This document shows, piece by piece, positions 40,593-40,611 of a DNA stretch of 40,611 nucleotides. The notes beneath the pieces are model-generated. The model ran no database searches. It was not told where the DNA came from and saw nothing but the letters and a program-made list of their open reading frames with translations. This DNA is from Lachnospiraceae bacterium UBA3821. GTDB taxonomy: Bacteria; Bacillota; Clostridia; Lachnospirales; Lachnospiraceae. The stretch is from the NCBI GenBank assembly GCA_002368865.1, contig DFDT01000145.1:5721-46331 (forward strand). Direction: 5' to 3'. Both the position numbers and the translations under genes were made by a program. Numbering within the stretch: position 1 is the stretch's first letter; each line of letters starts with the position of its first letter.

Positions 40593-40611
40593 ATGGATTT
40601 TTCTTTGAGCA
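40593..40611 (+). CDS. bcd: Butyryl-CoA dehydrogenase, first codons (3' truncated by window)
   Basis: GGAGGA (40579-40584) precedes ATG 40593 and the frame reads MDFSLS before the window ends. That N-terminus is typical of short-chain acyl-CoA dehydrogenases in this operon. With thl, crt and hbd before it, bcd (then etfB and etfA) is expected. The call rests mainly on context. Confidence 0.7.

Noticed and set aside
1..40611. CRISPR arrays, tRNA or rRNA genes, intact insertion sequences, phage genes
   Set aside because: I found no regularly spaced repeats, no tRNA-like cloverleaf, no transposase or integrase frame and no phage structural gene in the window.

Overview
All recognisable genes in this window lie on the + strand. 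The window looks like a chromosomal stretch of a butyrate-forming Clostridia, most likely Lachnospiraceae. The pointers are the thl-crt-hbd-bcd order at the right end, GGAGG ribosome binding sites, sigma-A-type promoters, a long-form HPF, a family-typical D-lactate dehydrogenase, and several partner-switching (STAS / RsbW / SpoIIE) proteins. The family assignment is an inference; no 16S or ribosomal protein gene is present.

Left part (1-9734). Two NHLM/NHLP-type peptide-export ABC proteins come first; the first is cut by the window edge. An extended -10 promoter then precedes a tightly overlapping four-gene unit (3229-9124): a polar amino acid ABC permease fused to permuted substrate-binding halves, its ATPase carrying an extra C-terminal domain that resembles an RsbW-type ATPase, an acetolactate decarboxylase, and a secreted 5'-nucleotidase-like enzyme. 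A small five-helix membrane protein follows, behind a near-perfect palindrome.

Middle (9774-19670). A decayed patch holds the start of a MATE efflux gene and an internally deleted FGGY sugar kinase. After it come a STAS protein behind a promoter and a leader with competing hairpins, an AI-2E-family membrane protein, an L-lactate dehydrogenase-type enzyme, a degenerate RsbW-like protein, and a three-gene MacB-like efflux system (ATPase, FtsX permease, HlyD-type adaptor).

Signalling island (19872-29766). A STAS domain fused to a small-molecule/protein kinase fold is followed by a membrane SpoIIE-type phosphatase, a 1008-residue predicted beta-propeller + Cache + MFS fusion, a formyltransferase-like protein, a BMP-type nucleoside-binding lipoprotein, an RsbW-type anti-sigma kinase, and a cytosolic 5'-nucleotidase-like enzyme. 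No sigma factor is nearby, so the output of the switch is unknown. The sensor/transport + RsbW-like + nucleotidase grouping also occurs, in reduced form, at 3229-9124. This is the best candidate for an undescribed system here.

Right part (29791-40611). This holds a DUF3592-type protein, a D-lactate dehydrogenase, a guanine-deaminase-like enzyme, a TrxB-like reductase, an SH3-NlpC/P60 wall hydrolase behind a WalR-like direct repeat, a tRNA-dihydrouridine synthase, a 438-bp AT-rich intergenic region with four DnaA-box-like 9-mers, long HPF, an M23 peptidase, and the butyrate operon, which runs off the end at the first codons of bcd.
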